Of a stretch of DNA of 64,000 nt, positions 11,632-22,523 are shown piece by piece. A program made the position numbers and the translations under genes. The DNA is from Morella rubra (lineage: Eukaryota > Streptophyta > Magnoliopsida > Fagales > Myricaceae), in assembly GCA_003952965.2 (NCBI GenBank), contig CM025855.1, forward strand, positions 26,889,613-26,953,612, given 5' to 3'. Below the pieces are notes generated by a model that saw nothing but the letters and a program-made list of their open reading frames with translations, did not search any database and had not been told where the DNA came from. How positions within the stretch are numbered: the stretch's first letter is position 1; the number at the start of each line of letters is the position of its first letter.

Positions 11632-12277
11632 GCGGGAAGTCGCTGAACCGGCCTATGTTTTCGCTTACACGGTAAAATTAAGAATGAAATTAAGAATTGG
11701 CAAGTCTTCAACCTTTAACACCAGAACAATTCAATGGGCGAACCAGTCTTTAACAACTACGTACAGCTCGCGTGTATTACAATATTAATGCAACCTAATG
11801 CGACTGGTTCAATAAATGGAATAGTTCAGTAGTTGATCAGATGTTGCTTTGGACAATCCAAACATTATATGATCCTTACTTTGATTTTCGAAATAGAAAT
11901 TGCTGTAGCAGGCATGTAATTAGTTGACCCTGCCCTGATCACGGGGGAAATTTGCGCTATTTAAACTATCATGAAATTAAGTAGCATGCAGCACTCAAGT
12001 TCTTGAGATTGTTGCATATTCGTTGTAGTGCATCTCGGAAAATCATGCCAACAACTATTTAAGGCCTAATTCTTTCAGCAAGTCTCGACGAGTATACAGG
12101 ACTAGTATACGTGTAACGTGGTAGTGTACTCTTGACTCTCAGCAGTGAATTGGCGGCCAACTCCTGTAAGACCGACAAAAGATCGATCATAGAGCGTCTC
12201 TAAGTTGGACCTTTTTCAGGAAACAAATTAGAAACAAGGCCCCCTCCCATAACCCAACTACGTGGCTTTGCAGATGT

Positions 12278-12960
12278 AGCGACAATTAATATTTGATGAT
12301 GTAAAAAATTACCAGATGAATGAACGATCAGCAGACTCGAATTTAATATATGAATTTGCAAAAGAAAATCGGGGAATACCAAGGAGGGATGGTTCGCCCA
12401 TGATTTTTGGCATCATCAATATTGTCCCAAAAAAAAAAATCATTGGAAATTCAGCAATTATATTTTGTGTTCGCTTGGATTTCTTTTTATTATATATGGT
12501 CAGTATTTATTCAGAAGGGAACCTCTCCTTCATCCATCCTTGAAGCAAAGAATGAAAAGGACATGGCAGGGTGCTCCTGAGAAGGCTAAATAGTCAAGTC
12601 CATACTGCTGCGAAGAATGGATCCTCCCAACCTAATTACATGTTGCAGATAGGGTAAAGGGAAGAATGGATCCACATGGCAAAGGTGGCACGTCTTTCTG
12701 ATTCCTCTTACGATAATTTGTTGATTTCTCTGTAAGGTTAGTCAACGGAGTGTAATTAGAAATAACATCTCGAGCAAGCATATAACAAATGCCTTGGCAG
12801 AGGTGTTTTTTTTTTTTTTTTTTCAAATGGACGCCTTGGTCTTGAATTTGTTTGCATTTTTCAAGATGTGACAAGTAGTGGCTGAAGACTAATATTAATA
12901 TTACGTACCAAATCTTATCATCTTGCGTGTAAGGGAAAACATAGACTTGCTCAGTGACTC
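12278..12960. other. Intergenic spacer upstream of copy E, no gene seen
   Basis: AT-rich DNA with a T-run at 12806-12823. Short frames here show no recognisable domain or codon bias. The last part carries CTTGCGTGTAAGGGAAAACATAGAC, whose equivalent (CCGTGCAAGGGAGAACATA) also sits about 90-100 bp before the ATG of copies C and F, so it is part of a shared GLP promoter. Confidence 0.6.
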
Positions 12961-12965
12961 CCCTC

Positions 12966-12973
12966 CATAAATA
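12966..12973 (+). promoter_or_regulatory. TATA-like box of copy E
   Basis: CATAAATA about 85 bp before the ATG at 13055, at the same place as the TATAAATA of copies D and F. Confidence 0.55.
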
Positions 12974-13054
12974 GACGAGTTTCCGCAACACATTTCTCAT
13001 CCCTCACCAAAGCAAGACTACGTAGAATACTAAAAGCTACAGAAAGCCTCAAAG

Positions 13055-13915
13055 ATGGAGAAAGGTGTTCCTATGTACCTCGTAACTGTGCTCCTGTTTG
13101 CTTTGGCCTGCTCTCTTGCCTCTGCTTTCGACCCTAGTCCCCTGCAAGACTTTTGTGTTGCAACCAAAGATTCTGATGGTACGTACACAAAAATATCATT
13201 CAGTTCTTCTGTAATCATTGATCTCACACACCTGTAATATTGTTTTCCATCATAACGAAAATTCACACATATATTGAGGAGGTTATTCTTTAGGGTGACA
13301 TTTATGTAGGAATTAGGACTTGACATGCTTCAGTTCCGAATAATTTGTGATAGTAACGTACTCTTCTTTTTGCAGAATTCGTGAATGGAAAGTTTTGCAA
13401 TAACCCTAAAGATGCTAAAGCTGATGATTTCTTCTTCTCGGGACTAGATAAGCCTGGTGACACCTCAAATAAACAAGGGTCAAATGTTACTCTTGTGAAC
13501 GTAGACAAATTAGCAAGGCCTAAACACGCTAGGCATATCTGTGGCTCGCATTGACTTTGCACCATATGGTCTAAATCCTCCCCACACCCACCCTCGCGGC
13601 ACTGAGGTAATAGTGGTCCTAGAGGGTACTCTTTACGTTGGCTTTGTCACATCCAACACAGATAACCGCCTCTTCACCAAAGTTCTAAATAAGGGAGACG
13701 TCTTTGTGTTCCCAATTGGTCTCATTCACTTCCAGTGGAATATGGGAAATACCGATGCTCTTATATTTGCCGGTCTTAGCAGCCAGAATCCTGGGGTGAT
13801 CACGATAGCCAACGCAGTCTTTGGCGCTAATCCTCCCATCAATCCCGATGTTTTGACCAAAGCCTTCCAAGTGGACAAGAATGTGATTAACTATCTCGAG
13901 CAGCAGTTCAAATGA
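13055..13915 (+). pseudogene. Germin-like protein copy E, two exons, one-base insertion
   Basis: Exon 1 (13055-13178) encodes MEKGVPMYLVTVLLFALACS, cleavage after ASA, then [17 protein letters not shown]. The intron is 13179-13375 (GTACGT to TGCAG). Exon 2 (13376-13915) encodes [20 protein letters not shown], germin box 1 ([10 protein letters not shown]), box 2 ([15 protein letters not shown]) and ends NYLEQQFK. One extra A near 13513 (GCAAGGCCT versus CCAGGCCT in the other copies) shifts the frame; beyond it the frame is clean to the stop. With the two half-cystines and the three His plus Glu ligands all present, this is either a very young pseudogene or a base-call error. Its sequence is a separate lineage from B/D. 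Copy H is its inverted twin. A likely poly-A signal cluster (AATAAAATAAA) lies near 14029. Confidence 0.85.
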
Positions 13916-13919
13916 TGTA

Positions 13920-15600
13920 AGCTAAATAATTAAAGATATAGATGCAATAGCCACAGTGAACCATTAGACATTGCATATAATATTTGAGATTTCCTACGAT
14001 TCCCTTGTAACGTCTTAGCAATTTTTATAATAAAATAAAGTGGTTGCTTATTATATCTTCTTTTGTTTTTTCTTATATTTATCATATATTTTTCTTCTTT
14101 TATTTTTCATAGCGTGGTAACGTAGAGCAACTAAAACTAACTGCATTTCGAATCTAGAATTAAAGTTTGAGATATCACTTGTAACTACTCATGCCTCTTC
14201 TTCTTCAAAAGTAAAATAATCAAGAAAGAAAAGAGAGTGAATTCCAAACAAGGTTATTGCAAAAGTCCAACATCATTGCCTAGTATAAAGAAGCTACTCA
14301 CATGACATATCAATTCAAATGAAACAAAGGCCCAGAAATGGCAGTGTTCGGGTTGGGCGCTCAAGAGGGTTTCCACGAATATTTTAATGTAACATGTACC
14401 TAACTTTATATGAATTTAATGAAACATGTACCTAACTTTATATATGTCCACGAATATTTTAAAATAAATTCTACCGGCAAACTTAAGTTCAATGATCTTA
14501 ACACATATCTCTTTGTAGGAACGAAATAGTATCTAAGGACTACTTGCACTATAAGATATAGAATTCTTTCAGGGCTAAACTATATCTATATATATAGCTT
14601 TTGCTTGGACTTTTTCATGCCCTCCTGCAGGCTAGTTTCCTAATACTTGCTTCCACTTGAGCTTCCTCAAAGGGCCGAAATAAATAATACATCTTCACTC
14701 TGTTTGGACTTATTGTTATGATTATTAATGATTATGATATTATGTTTGAATAGGTTATGATATTTGTCTGTTTGATATGATTATTGATTATGATATTATG
14801 TTGAAAATTTAAACAGGTTATGATATTTGAATGATTATATTTGTTGCTTATATATAGGCATCAAATGATCTTAATGGTCTAAAAAAATCCAAGAAAAACA
14901 GTGAAAAAAAATGAAAAACTAGGCCTAATAGTTATACGGTTTAAGCGGTTACTATAACCATTACAATACCGTCACCGGCAAGAGCGGTTATTGTCCCTTA
15001 GCGGTGCGGTGTGGCGGTGTCAATTATGTGATTTTTTCAATTACGAAGACAGTAACAATTTTCTCCAAACCGTCACCTGCACTACCGTTAACCACTCTTA
15101 ACTTCCACAGCTAAACAAATGGCAAAGAAATGATCAACTCAATTTATAAATAATATAAATATAAACAAACAATTCCTCTGTTTGGACTTTTTCGATGCCC
15201 TCGTGCAGGCTAGGTTCTCCTACTTCTTACTTTTTTTCCCTAAGTTCCTACTTCTTACTTTCACAGCTAAACAAATGACAGATTTTCCATGAGGAAAGGA
15301 CTCACGTGGCAGCTTAATCCACTGCCCTTTTTTTCTTCCTTTTTCTCTAAGTACTTGAGCTAATTACTCAATTTCAAATACCAATGTGAAGGCAAAAGTG
15401 GATTGCCCAATGCAACGTCGGAACGATTCCATTGATTGAAATAGCCGCATGGGTTTGCAATATTTCAATTGGTGCGAGAACTAGTGGATAAAGAATGGTT
15501 CACCCATTCATGAATAAATAAGTGTTAATAGTTAAAGACTTAACCAATCATAACTCATAACTCTTCCCGTGCAAGGGAGAACATAGACCAGTTCAGTGGC
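13920..15600. other. Spacer between E and C; local repeats, no gene seen
   Basis: AT-rich spacer. The words GGACTTTTTC-ATGCCCTC-TGCAGGCTAG occur near 14608 and again near 15184, and CTCTGTTTGGACTT occurs at about 14698 and 15176. The roughly 480 bp between them, which contains GATTATGATATTATG repeats and a GC-richer stretch (14930-15080), may be an insertion flanked by a duplicated target, but no terminal inverted repeats were found. No coding potential is seen. Confidence 0.5.
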
Positions 15601-15607
15601 TTCACTC

Positions 15608-15615
15608 TATAGATA
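15608..15615 (+). promoter_or_regulatory. Decayed TATA box of copy C
   Basis: TATAGATA about 95 bp before the ATG at 15709, where the related copy F has TATAAATA. One base differs from the likely ancestral box. Confidence 0.5.
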
Positions 15616-15797
15616 GACACGTTTCCCCGCAGCCTTCAATCAGTTCTCGCCCCTCATTAAAGCCAAAATCACATACACAAAGGAGTAGACATAACATCAA
15701 TTAATACGATGAGGAGCGTTCCCAAATACCTCGTAACTGTGCTACTGTTTGCTTTGGCCTGCTCCTGGCCTTGGCCTCTGACACCAGTCCCTCCACG

Positions 15798-16092
15798 CAG
15801 GGACGAAGCTGGGGGGTGGGCCTCTAGAGTTTTTCAAAAAATATTTTATATATGGATAAAATTTCAAATTTTTGTAAAAATTTTTTAGTGTAAGGGGAAA
15901 ATTGATAATTATCTTTGTAACGGCCCTTCCAAAAATTTTAGAAAAAGAAAGAACTTGAGAGGAAAAATAACTACTCTATAAGTGAATCTTCTAATTTTTT
16001 TTTAAAAAAAAATACTTGTCTTTTTTACTTTTCCTTCTCTCTCCATTTTTTCTAAAATTCCTTCCTCCCTCCCTCCTTCCCTCTTTTCTAGA

Positions 16093-16127
<35 letters not shown>

Positions 16128-17142
16128 ATTGTGTAATTTTTATTTTTCTTTCTCTCTACTTCTTTTCTAAAATTCATCTCTTCTTTCTCTCTCACTTCTG
16201 CCTTTCATTATTTACACTTTTATTGTTTAGATTTTCTCTCAATGTCTCTATCTTTTCTCTATCTTCCATTATTTTACCTTATATACAAAAAATAGCAAAT
16301 CCATATTCAACGCTTGGAATACAACAAATTATTTTTTGCTTTGCACACAAAAGAATTTCTCTTCAAAGTTAGAATTTTAAATGTTATTACGTTTAATTAT
16401 TATTTTCTTTTTCTTTTTTCTAAAAACAAGCTCATTTCATTATTATTGTCTAATTAAAATATTATTGCTCTATTTTTTTTTCTAAACAAAATATCATTAT
16501 TGCTCTATTATTTGTGTGTACCTATGTTATTTTGGCTAGATTTTAACATTGCTTCGTGCCTTTGTCAATAACTTATGAGCCTTTTATTTTGAAGATTTTA
16601 AACTTTTGATTATATTCGGCCGCACAAGGTTTTAGTATTGATATAATAATTGATGACTTTTACTCGTTGAAGGAATGTTCGGTTCAATTAGTATAATTTA
16701 TGAAAAATTAGATTTTACACTTAAGTTAAAGTGTATAATTTTTTTTTTAAGTTTTAAAATACGTTGTAACATTTTGATTATGCTTATTTTGATTATAATA
16801 AAAATATGAAAGCCCTAGAATTAGTTGAAGTACACGTAAATGACCTCAACACCTAGTTAGGAAAAAAAATTTAAAAGCATGTTCGTTTTGGTAAAATTTT
16901 TAGTATGGTGTGAATATTTAGGTGATATTGGAGTTTTATTGGTATTTGTGTAGAAGTTGTTGAGTTGTGTTGATATTTTTAAAAAAGGTAATGTTGAGTT
17001 ACATTGGTATTTATGTAGAAGTAATGTTAGGATTGTAATTTGAGAAGGTTGGATTCAAATTCTAAAAAGTTCACCAAAACTAACAAGCCCTAAGCAAAGT
17101 TATATTTGGCCCCCCTAAGGACAAATCCTGGCTTCGTCCCTG
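15798..17142. mobile_element. Non-autonomous hAT transposon (Tip100-like ends)
   Basis: The element starts CAGGGACGAAGC and ends GCTTCGTCCCTG, a 12-bp perfect terminal inverted repeat. The host GLP exon is duplicated for 8 bp on both sides: CCTCCACG at 15790-15797 and CCTCCAAG at 17143-17150, one mismatch. Eight-bp duplications and CAGGG-type ends are hAT hallmarks, and this end sequence resembles the Tip100 group. Inside are a CT microsatellite (16096-16125), AT-rich DNA and a nested MITE, with no transposase frame, so mobilisation would have needed a transposase in trans. The uninterrupted GLP exons of the other copies serve as empty sites. Confidence 0.88.
16877..17090. mobile_element. MITE nested in the hAT element (GGGnnTGTTTGTTTTG family)
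   Basis: Ends GCATGTTCGTTTTGG and, inverted, GGGCTTGTTAGTTTTGG. The inside shares words such as TTGTGTAGAAGTTGTTGAGTTG with the inverse of 33650-33745. About 214 bp. It belongs to the same family as the elements at 33015, 34761 and 49185. PIF/Harbinger origin is an inference from the TTA/TAA next to the ends. Confidence 0.55.
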
Positions 17143-17817
17143 CCTCCAAGACTTTGTGTTGCAATCAACAATCCCACTTCTGCTAGTCTGTACAACACCG
17201 TCATTTTGTTCTATTAGAATCGATTGGTTTTTTTTTTTCTCTTATGTTTGGAATAAACATAGTACGTGATTAGTGTTTGAGGCAATCTTTAAACGGGCAT
17301 TTCATTTTCCGCATCACATGTTATCAATCGTACACATTTTGAAGTGTCTTATTGTCCCATTTGAGATAGTAACATACTTTCTTCCTGCAGCGTTTGTAAA
17401 TGGAAAGTTCTACCAGAACCCAAAGTTTGCCACATCAAATGACTTCTTCTTCTCGAGACTCCAGATTCCTGGAAACACAGCAAACCCACTCGGGTTCAAT
17501 GTCACTGCAGTGAACTTGAAAAACTTAATAGGCCTCAACACACTTGGCATATCCTTGGCTCGCATTGATTTTGCACCATATGGTTAAAATCCTCCCCACA
17601 CCCACCCTCGTGCCGCTGTGATTCTAGTTGTTGTAGAAGGTACTCTGTGTGTAGGCTTTCTCACATCCAACATAGATAAGTGTCTCTTCACCATAGCAAA
17701 AGCAGTCTTTGGATCTAATACTCTCATCAATCCCGATGCTCTAACCAAGGCATTCCAGGTAGACAAGAATGTGGTTAACAATCTGCATAAGTAATTTTGG
17801 TCGGACAACAACAATTA

Positions 17818-18746
17818 AGGAAACATATGTATTTGACAGCCATAGATGGTTCAAATATATTAAAGTTTCCTATGGTTCTCCTGTTGTAACGTCACCAAAA
17901 ATAATTATAATGAAATAAAAAGGTTATTTATATATGTCCTCTTGTTAACTAACAACTGTTATAAATCTTTTAAAAGATTTTCTTGGATGTGGGGTTTTCT
18001 ATTTTTTTTTTTTTTTTTAACTTGTGGGAGGGTGGGTTTACCAAACATCACAACATGGATTTACATTTAGTTTCAATTTTTTTTATATTAATTTTTTTTT
18101 GTTATTTCTCAAATTTTTAGTAATTTTGTTTTGGAGGGGCATTTTGGCACTTCCTGTTTTGGTTTAATGGCCAAATCAAATGGAGACAATAATTGATTAT
18201 TGTTTTTTTTATAACTTTTGGGGGTCGAATTAGAAAAATTAAAACGTCAGGGACATATTAAATATGTGGTGTACTATGATGATTCTCAAAATGAGGTGGG
18301 CATTCCAAAACACTTGAAATATCAATGTATTGTAAAAGTTTTTCAAAAATAAGTGATATAATATATAATATTTTAAGAATTGGCATTTATAAAAAGTGTT
18401 TCATATAGAAAATTTTACATTGTAAAAATGCATTTATTAGTAGAGAACTGCATTATTCCGTTATTTGAACTGGTCGAATTTGGTTGCATTAATTTTCAAT
18501 GTGTGCGAGTGCCAATGCGTAGTCGTGAATAGAATGGTTCATCCATCAAATCAATGATTGGATAAGGGTTGCAGACGTAAGTGCGGAATCTTGTTCGTGA
18601 CGTCCATGAGACCAGGGGGATGAGTATTCCACTTTGTTCGAAAGTTCTCTGATGATCCACTTTTGCTGGCGCAGCTGCTGCGTGCCGTGTTTGATGTTGG
18701 CTTGGGCCCCTGTTGGACTACCGGATCTGCGTACGTAGAGGGGTTT
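17818..18746. repeat. C-D intermodule flank, no gene
   Basis: The first 650 bp match the flank of copy A (374-577 and 3994-4420) and, inverted, that of copy G. The last part (18650-18746) matches the far flank of copy F (22880-22975, inverted), with the shared words CTACCGGATCTG and GGGCCC/GAGGCCCAAGCCAAC. It is the linker of the tail-to-tail C-D pair and holds no coding potential. Confidence 0.8.
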
Positions 18747-19100
18747 GGTTGGCGGATCACATTTCCACGCCTTTTAAATGCGTTGATCATAAACATGTGT
18801 TCGCTTAGGCAAGTGTAAACGGCTGAGAGGGTTAACAAAGTAAAAAGATGGCACTTTTGTAACTAAATAAAGATAACAAACTGATGTTGGACTCTTTGCA
18901 ACTTGAGAAGAGAAGGAATAAAGGGCATATAAATTAACGATTGAAAAGATAATTAATTTTAATGGTAATGATACATATAGTTGCTCTACCAGCTCGGTAC
19001 ATGAGCAACCGTTTTATTTAATTACTGCTATTGCTAGAAGTTACAGGAAAGGAAACATGGCTGCCTTGGGATGTGGCTGCAGCTACATGTATATATTTTC

Positions 19101-20008
19101 TTAATTGTGGTTGTCTGAGTAGAATTGCTTCTGGAGATAGTTAACTACATTCTTGTCCACTTGGAATGCCTTGGTCAGAACATCGGGATTGATGGGAGGA
19201 TTAGATCCAAAGACTGCGTTTGCTATGGTGATCACCCCAGGATTCTGGCTGCTGAGACCGGCAAAGGCGACTGCATTGGTCTTTCCCACATTAAACTGAA
19301 AGTGAATGAGACCAATTGGGAATACAAAGACATCTCCCTTGTTCAGAACTTTAGTGAAGAGTTTGTTATCTGTGTTTGATGTGACAAAGCCTACATACAA
19401 AGTACCCTCAGCGACCACTATAATCTCAGTGCCACGAGGGTGGGTATGGGGAGGATTTAATCCGTATGGGGCAAAGTCAATGCGAGCCAAGGATATGCCT
19501 AGTGTGTTGAGGCCTGGTAATTTATCCACATTCACAAGAGTCACGTTGGATCCGAGTCGGTTTGCAGTGTTTCTGGGAATTTGGAGCCCCGGAAAGAAGA
19601 AGTCATTGGCTGTGACAACTTTTGGATCCTTGCAAAACTTCCCATTCACAAACACTGCAGGCAGAATGAACAGTTCGTAACCATCACCAATGGGAATTAT
19701 TGAACACTTCCATAATGTTTCCGGTAATTGAAAACATGTGATGCAGAAAACTAGAGGGCACAGTATAAAAAAGAAGCCTAAAAAGAAATCATTTTAACAT
19801 GTGAACTCCCAAGAAAAATAATCCACATGCTGCATGCGATTCCAAAAGTACATATTCAGAATATGGTAGTGTACATACCAGCAGAAGTGGAACTGTTAAT
19901 TGCTACACAGAAGTCTTGCAGGGGACTCGGGTCATAGGCAGAGACCAGGGTGCAGGCCAATGCCAACAGGGCCACAGGGACAAGGAACTTGGGAACACTT
20001 CTCATCAT
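19101..20008 (-). CDS. Germin-like protein, subfamily 1 type, intact (copy D)
   Basis: Two exons, 20008-19879 and 19654-19101, join in phase (130 + 554 nt) to a 227-aa protein, the usual GLP length. The intron (19878-19655) has GTATGT and TGCAG. A signal peptide ([20 protein letters not shown], cleavage after VSA) points to the apoplast. Half-cystines lie in LQDFCVA and GKFCKD. Sequons are NSS and NVT. Box 1 has [10 protein letters not shown], giving two His and the Glu metal ligands, and box 2 [13 protein letters not shown] gives the third His. The fold is a manganese cupin that assembles into hexamers. Family members act as superoxide dismutase, oxalate oxidase or with no known activity; which applies here cannot be told. 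The start is the first of two adjacent ATGs, 88 bp after a TATA box. A minus-strand AATAAA lies near 19013. It is the only copy of eight with an unbroken frame. Confidence 0.93.
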
Positions 20009-20095
20009 ATTTGAGGCTATCTCCACCTTTGTGAATTCTTTGTATGCTTGCTTATTGAGGGGTGAGAACTTGGTAAAGTTGCATGGAAACTTGTC

Positions 20096-20103
20096 TATTT
20101 ATA
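20096..20103 (-). promoter_or_regulatory. TATA box of copy D
   Basis: TATAAATA on the minus strand, about 88 bp before the start codon. Context identical to copy B. Confidence 0.72.
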
Positions 20104-20744
20104 GCGGGAAGTCGCTGAACCGGTCTATGTTTTCGCTTACACGGTAAAATTAAAAATGAAATTAAGAATTGGCAAGTCCTCAACCTTTAACAGAACAGTT
20201 CAATGGGTGAACCAGTCTTTAACAACTACAGCTCGCGTGTATTAAAATATGAATGCGACCTATGCGACTGGTTCAATAAATGGAATACTTCAGTAGTTGA
20301 TCAGATGTTGCTTTGGACAATCCAAACATTATATGATCCTTACTTTGATTTTCGAAATAGAAATTGCTGAAGCAGGCATGTAATTAGTTGACCCTGTCCT
20401 GATCATGAGGGAAATTTGCGCCATTTACGCTATCATAAAATTAAGTAGCATGCAGCATTCAAGTTCTTGAGATTGTTGCATATTCGTTGTAGTGCATCTC
20501 GGAAAATCATACCAACAACTATTTAAGGCCTAATTTTTCAGCAAGTCTCGACGAGTGTACAGGACTAGTGTACGTGTAACGTGGTAGTGTACTCTTGACT
20601 CTCAGCAGTGCATTGGCGGCCAACTCCTGTAAGACCGACAAAAGATCGATCACAGAGCGTCTCTAAGTTGGACCTTTTTCTGGAAACAAATTAGAAACAA
20701 GGCCCCCCTCCCATAATACAACTACGTGGCTTTGCTGATGTAGC

Positions 20745-21230
20745 CTTCCCACAACTAGAAGTTGAAAAGTCTTTTCTTGGCCCAGCCAGCGAAAAGATAC
20801 AAATGGGTTTTGATGGAAAATCTCATTTCCAAAGTTTCTTCTTATCTTTTATCTAGAACCTGATAGTTTCCAATCAAAAAACTTAATCTAAACCATGGCA
20901 CTTGAATTAAGCAAGTATGAAACAAAGCCTAAAAGAACAAGTTTGGTCCAGCGAGGTTAAAACAGGCCGAGGTGCAAGTCACGTGCCAACAAAGCCCAGG
21001 GGCTTCGACGAGCTGAAGTCACGGGCTTCTTTTTTCTAATCTCAAAACGCATGGGCTTTGGAAAAACCTTTGCCCCTTTGGCTCCAAAGTACCGAATCGA
21101 AAATTTCGAGTAGGAGTACGCGGCTACTCGCAGTCCTATCACTGTCTAGCAGAATAGCAGTACGAGTAAATCTCGGACTATATCTCCTAGAAAAATAAAA
21201 GGACATATAATTGAGTGAAATTTAATGTAA
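20745..21230. other. Spacer at the axis of the inverted GLP duplication
   Basis: Divergent promoters of D (minus) and F (plus) face away from this stretch. It matches neither the B upstream DNA nor the C upstream DNA and has no ORF with a recognisable domain. It lies where the mirrored series E-C-D and F-G-H meet, so it may contain the rearrangement junction. Confidence 0.5.
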
Positions 21231-21549
21231 CATGTACCTACTACATTAAATTTCATGCCCTCCTGCAGGCGGCGAGGTTCCTACTACTTGCTTCCACAGC
21301 TAAACAAATAGCAAAGAAAGGGTCAACTTAATCCACTTCCTTTTTTTTTTCTTTTTTTTCCTTCCTTTTTCTCTAAGTACTTGAGCTAATTACTCTATTT
21401 CAAATACCAATGTGAAGGCAAAAGTGGATTTTCCAAAGCAACGTCAGAACGATTCCAAAAGTGGTTAAAGAATGGTTCACCTTAAAGACTTACTAATCGT
21501 AACTCTTCCCGTGCAAGGGAGAACATAAACTAGTTGAGTGGCTTCACTC

Positions 21550-21557
21550 TATAAATA
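21550..21557 (+). promoter_or_regulatory. TATA box of copy F
   Basis: TATAAATA about 92 bp before the ATG at 21649. The preceding DNA (21250-21550) matches the upstream region of copy C (15190-15600), not that of D. Confidence 0.65.
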
Positions 21558-21648
21558 GACACGTTTCCCTGCAACCTTTAATCAGTTCTCGCACCTCATT
21601 AAAGCCAAAATCACATATACCAAGGAGTAGTACACATAACATCAAATA

Positions 21649-22523
21649 ATGAGGAGTGTTCCCAAATACCTCGTAACTGTGCTCCTGTTTGCTTTGGCCT
21701 GCTCTTGGCCTCGGCCTCTGACCCTAGTCCCCTGCAAGACTTCTGTGTAGCAATCAACAGTTCCACTTCTACTGGTATGTACACTACCATCATTATGTAG
21801 TACTTTTGGAATCGTGTGCAGCGTGTGGATTGTTTCTCTTGGGAGTTTACATGTTAAAATGATTTATTTTTAGGCTTCTTTTTTATATTATGCCTTCTAG
21901 TTTTCTGCCTCACATGCTTCCAATTACGGGAAACATTATCAATGATGGTTACAAATTGTTTTTCCTGCTTGCAGTGTTTGTGAATGGAAAGTTCTGCAAG
22001 GACCCAAAAGTTGTCACAGCCGATGACTTTTTCTTCTCGGGGCTCCAATTCCTAGAAACACCGCAAACCGATTCGGATCCAACGTGACTCGTGTGAATGT
22101 GGACTTATTACCAGGCCTCAACACACTAGGCATATCCTTGGCTCGCATTGACTTTGCCCCATACGGAATAAATCCTCCCCATTTTCCACCTCGTGGCACT
22201 GAGATTACAATAGTTGCTGAGGGTACTCTGTATGTAGGCTTTGTCACATCTGACACAGATAACCGTCTCTTCACCAAAGTTTTGAATAAGGGAGACGTCT
22301 TTGTGTTCCCAATTGGTCACATTCACTTCCAGTTTAATGTAGGAAAGACCAATGCAGTCGCATTTGCAGGTTTCAGCAGCCAGAATCCTGGGGTGATCAC
22401 CATAGCAAACACAGTCTTTGGATCTAATCCTCCCATCAATCCTGATGTTTGACCAAAGCCTTCCAAGTAGACAAGAATGTGATTAACTATCTCAGAAGCA
22501 ATTCTGATCAGACAACCACGATT
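21649..22523 (+). pseudogene. Germin-like protein copy F, chimeric and frameshifted
   Basis: Exon 1 (21649-21774) begins MRSVPKYLVTVLLFALACS like copy C and shares its one-base loss in the signal-peptide region, so the frame ends early. Its last third (AGCAATCAACAGTTCCACTT), the intron (21775-21974) and exon 2 (from 21975) match B/D instead. Exon 2 has a second one-base loss near 22050 (CCAATTCC for CCAAATTCC) and a third near 22448 (GATGTTTGACC for GATGTTTTGACC). The first motif of box 1 is [10 protein letters not shown], so one metal-binding His is gone. Box 2 is [13 protein letters not shown]. The 3' flank is the inverse of the D flank. Confidence 0.88.

Larger units (their letters stand above)
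10279..12277. repeat. Segmental duplication containing copy B, twin of 18747-20744
   Basis: The match to 18747-20744 is near-identical over roughly 2 kb. It covers 3' flank, both exons, intron, promoter and about 650 bp further upstream, ending at the shared word GATGTAG. The left end is set by the LINE insertion, not by the duplication. The close match of non-coding parts points to a recent copy. Confidence 0.88.
15709..17817 (+). pseudogene. Germin-like protein copy C, broken by a hAT insertion
   Basis: Exon 1 starts MRSVPKYLVTVLLFALAC at 15709, then loses one base in the signal-peptide region (TGCTCCTGGCC) so the frame leaves the GLP sequence. Copy F has the same loss. A 1345-bp hAT element (15798-17142) sits in the middle of exon 1, and the exon 1 donor is mutated (GCTAGTCTG for GCTGGTATG). 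Exon 2 (from 17391) reads [20 protein letters not shown] with the conserved Cys changed to Tyr, has TAA after APYG near 17584, and lacks the box 2 block. The last two lesions are shared with copy A. No product is possible. Confidence 0.9.
18747..20744. repeat. Segmental duplication containing copy D, twin of 10279-12277
   Basis: Same content and order as 10279-12277 with scattered single-base changes and short indels. Past 20744 the two copies diverge (GATGTAGCCTTCCC here, GATGTAGCGACAAT in the other). Confidence 0.88.
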
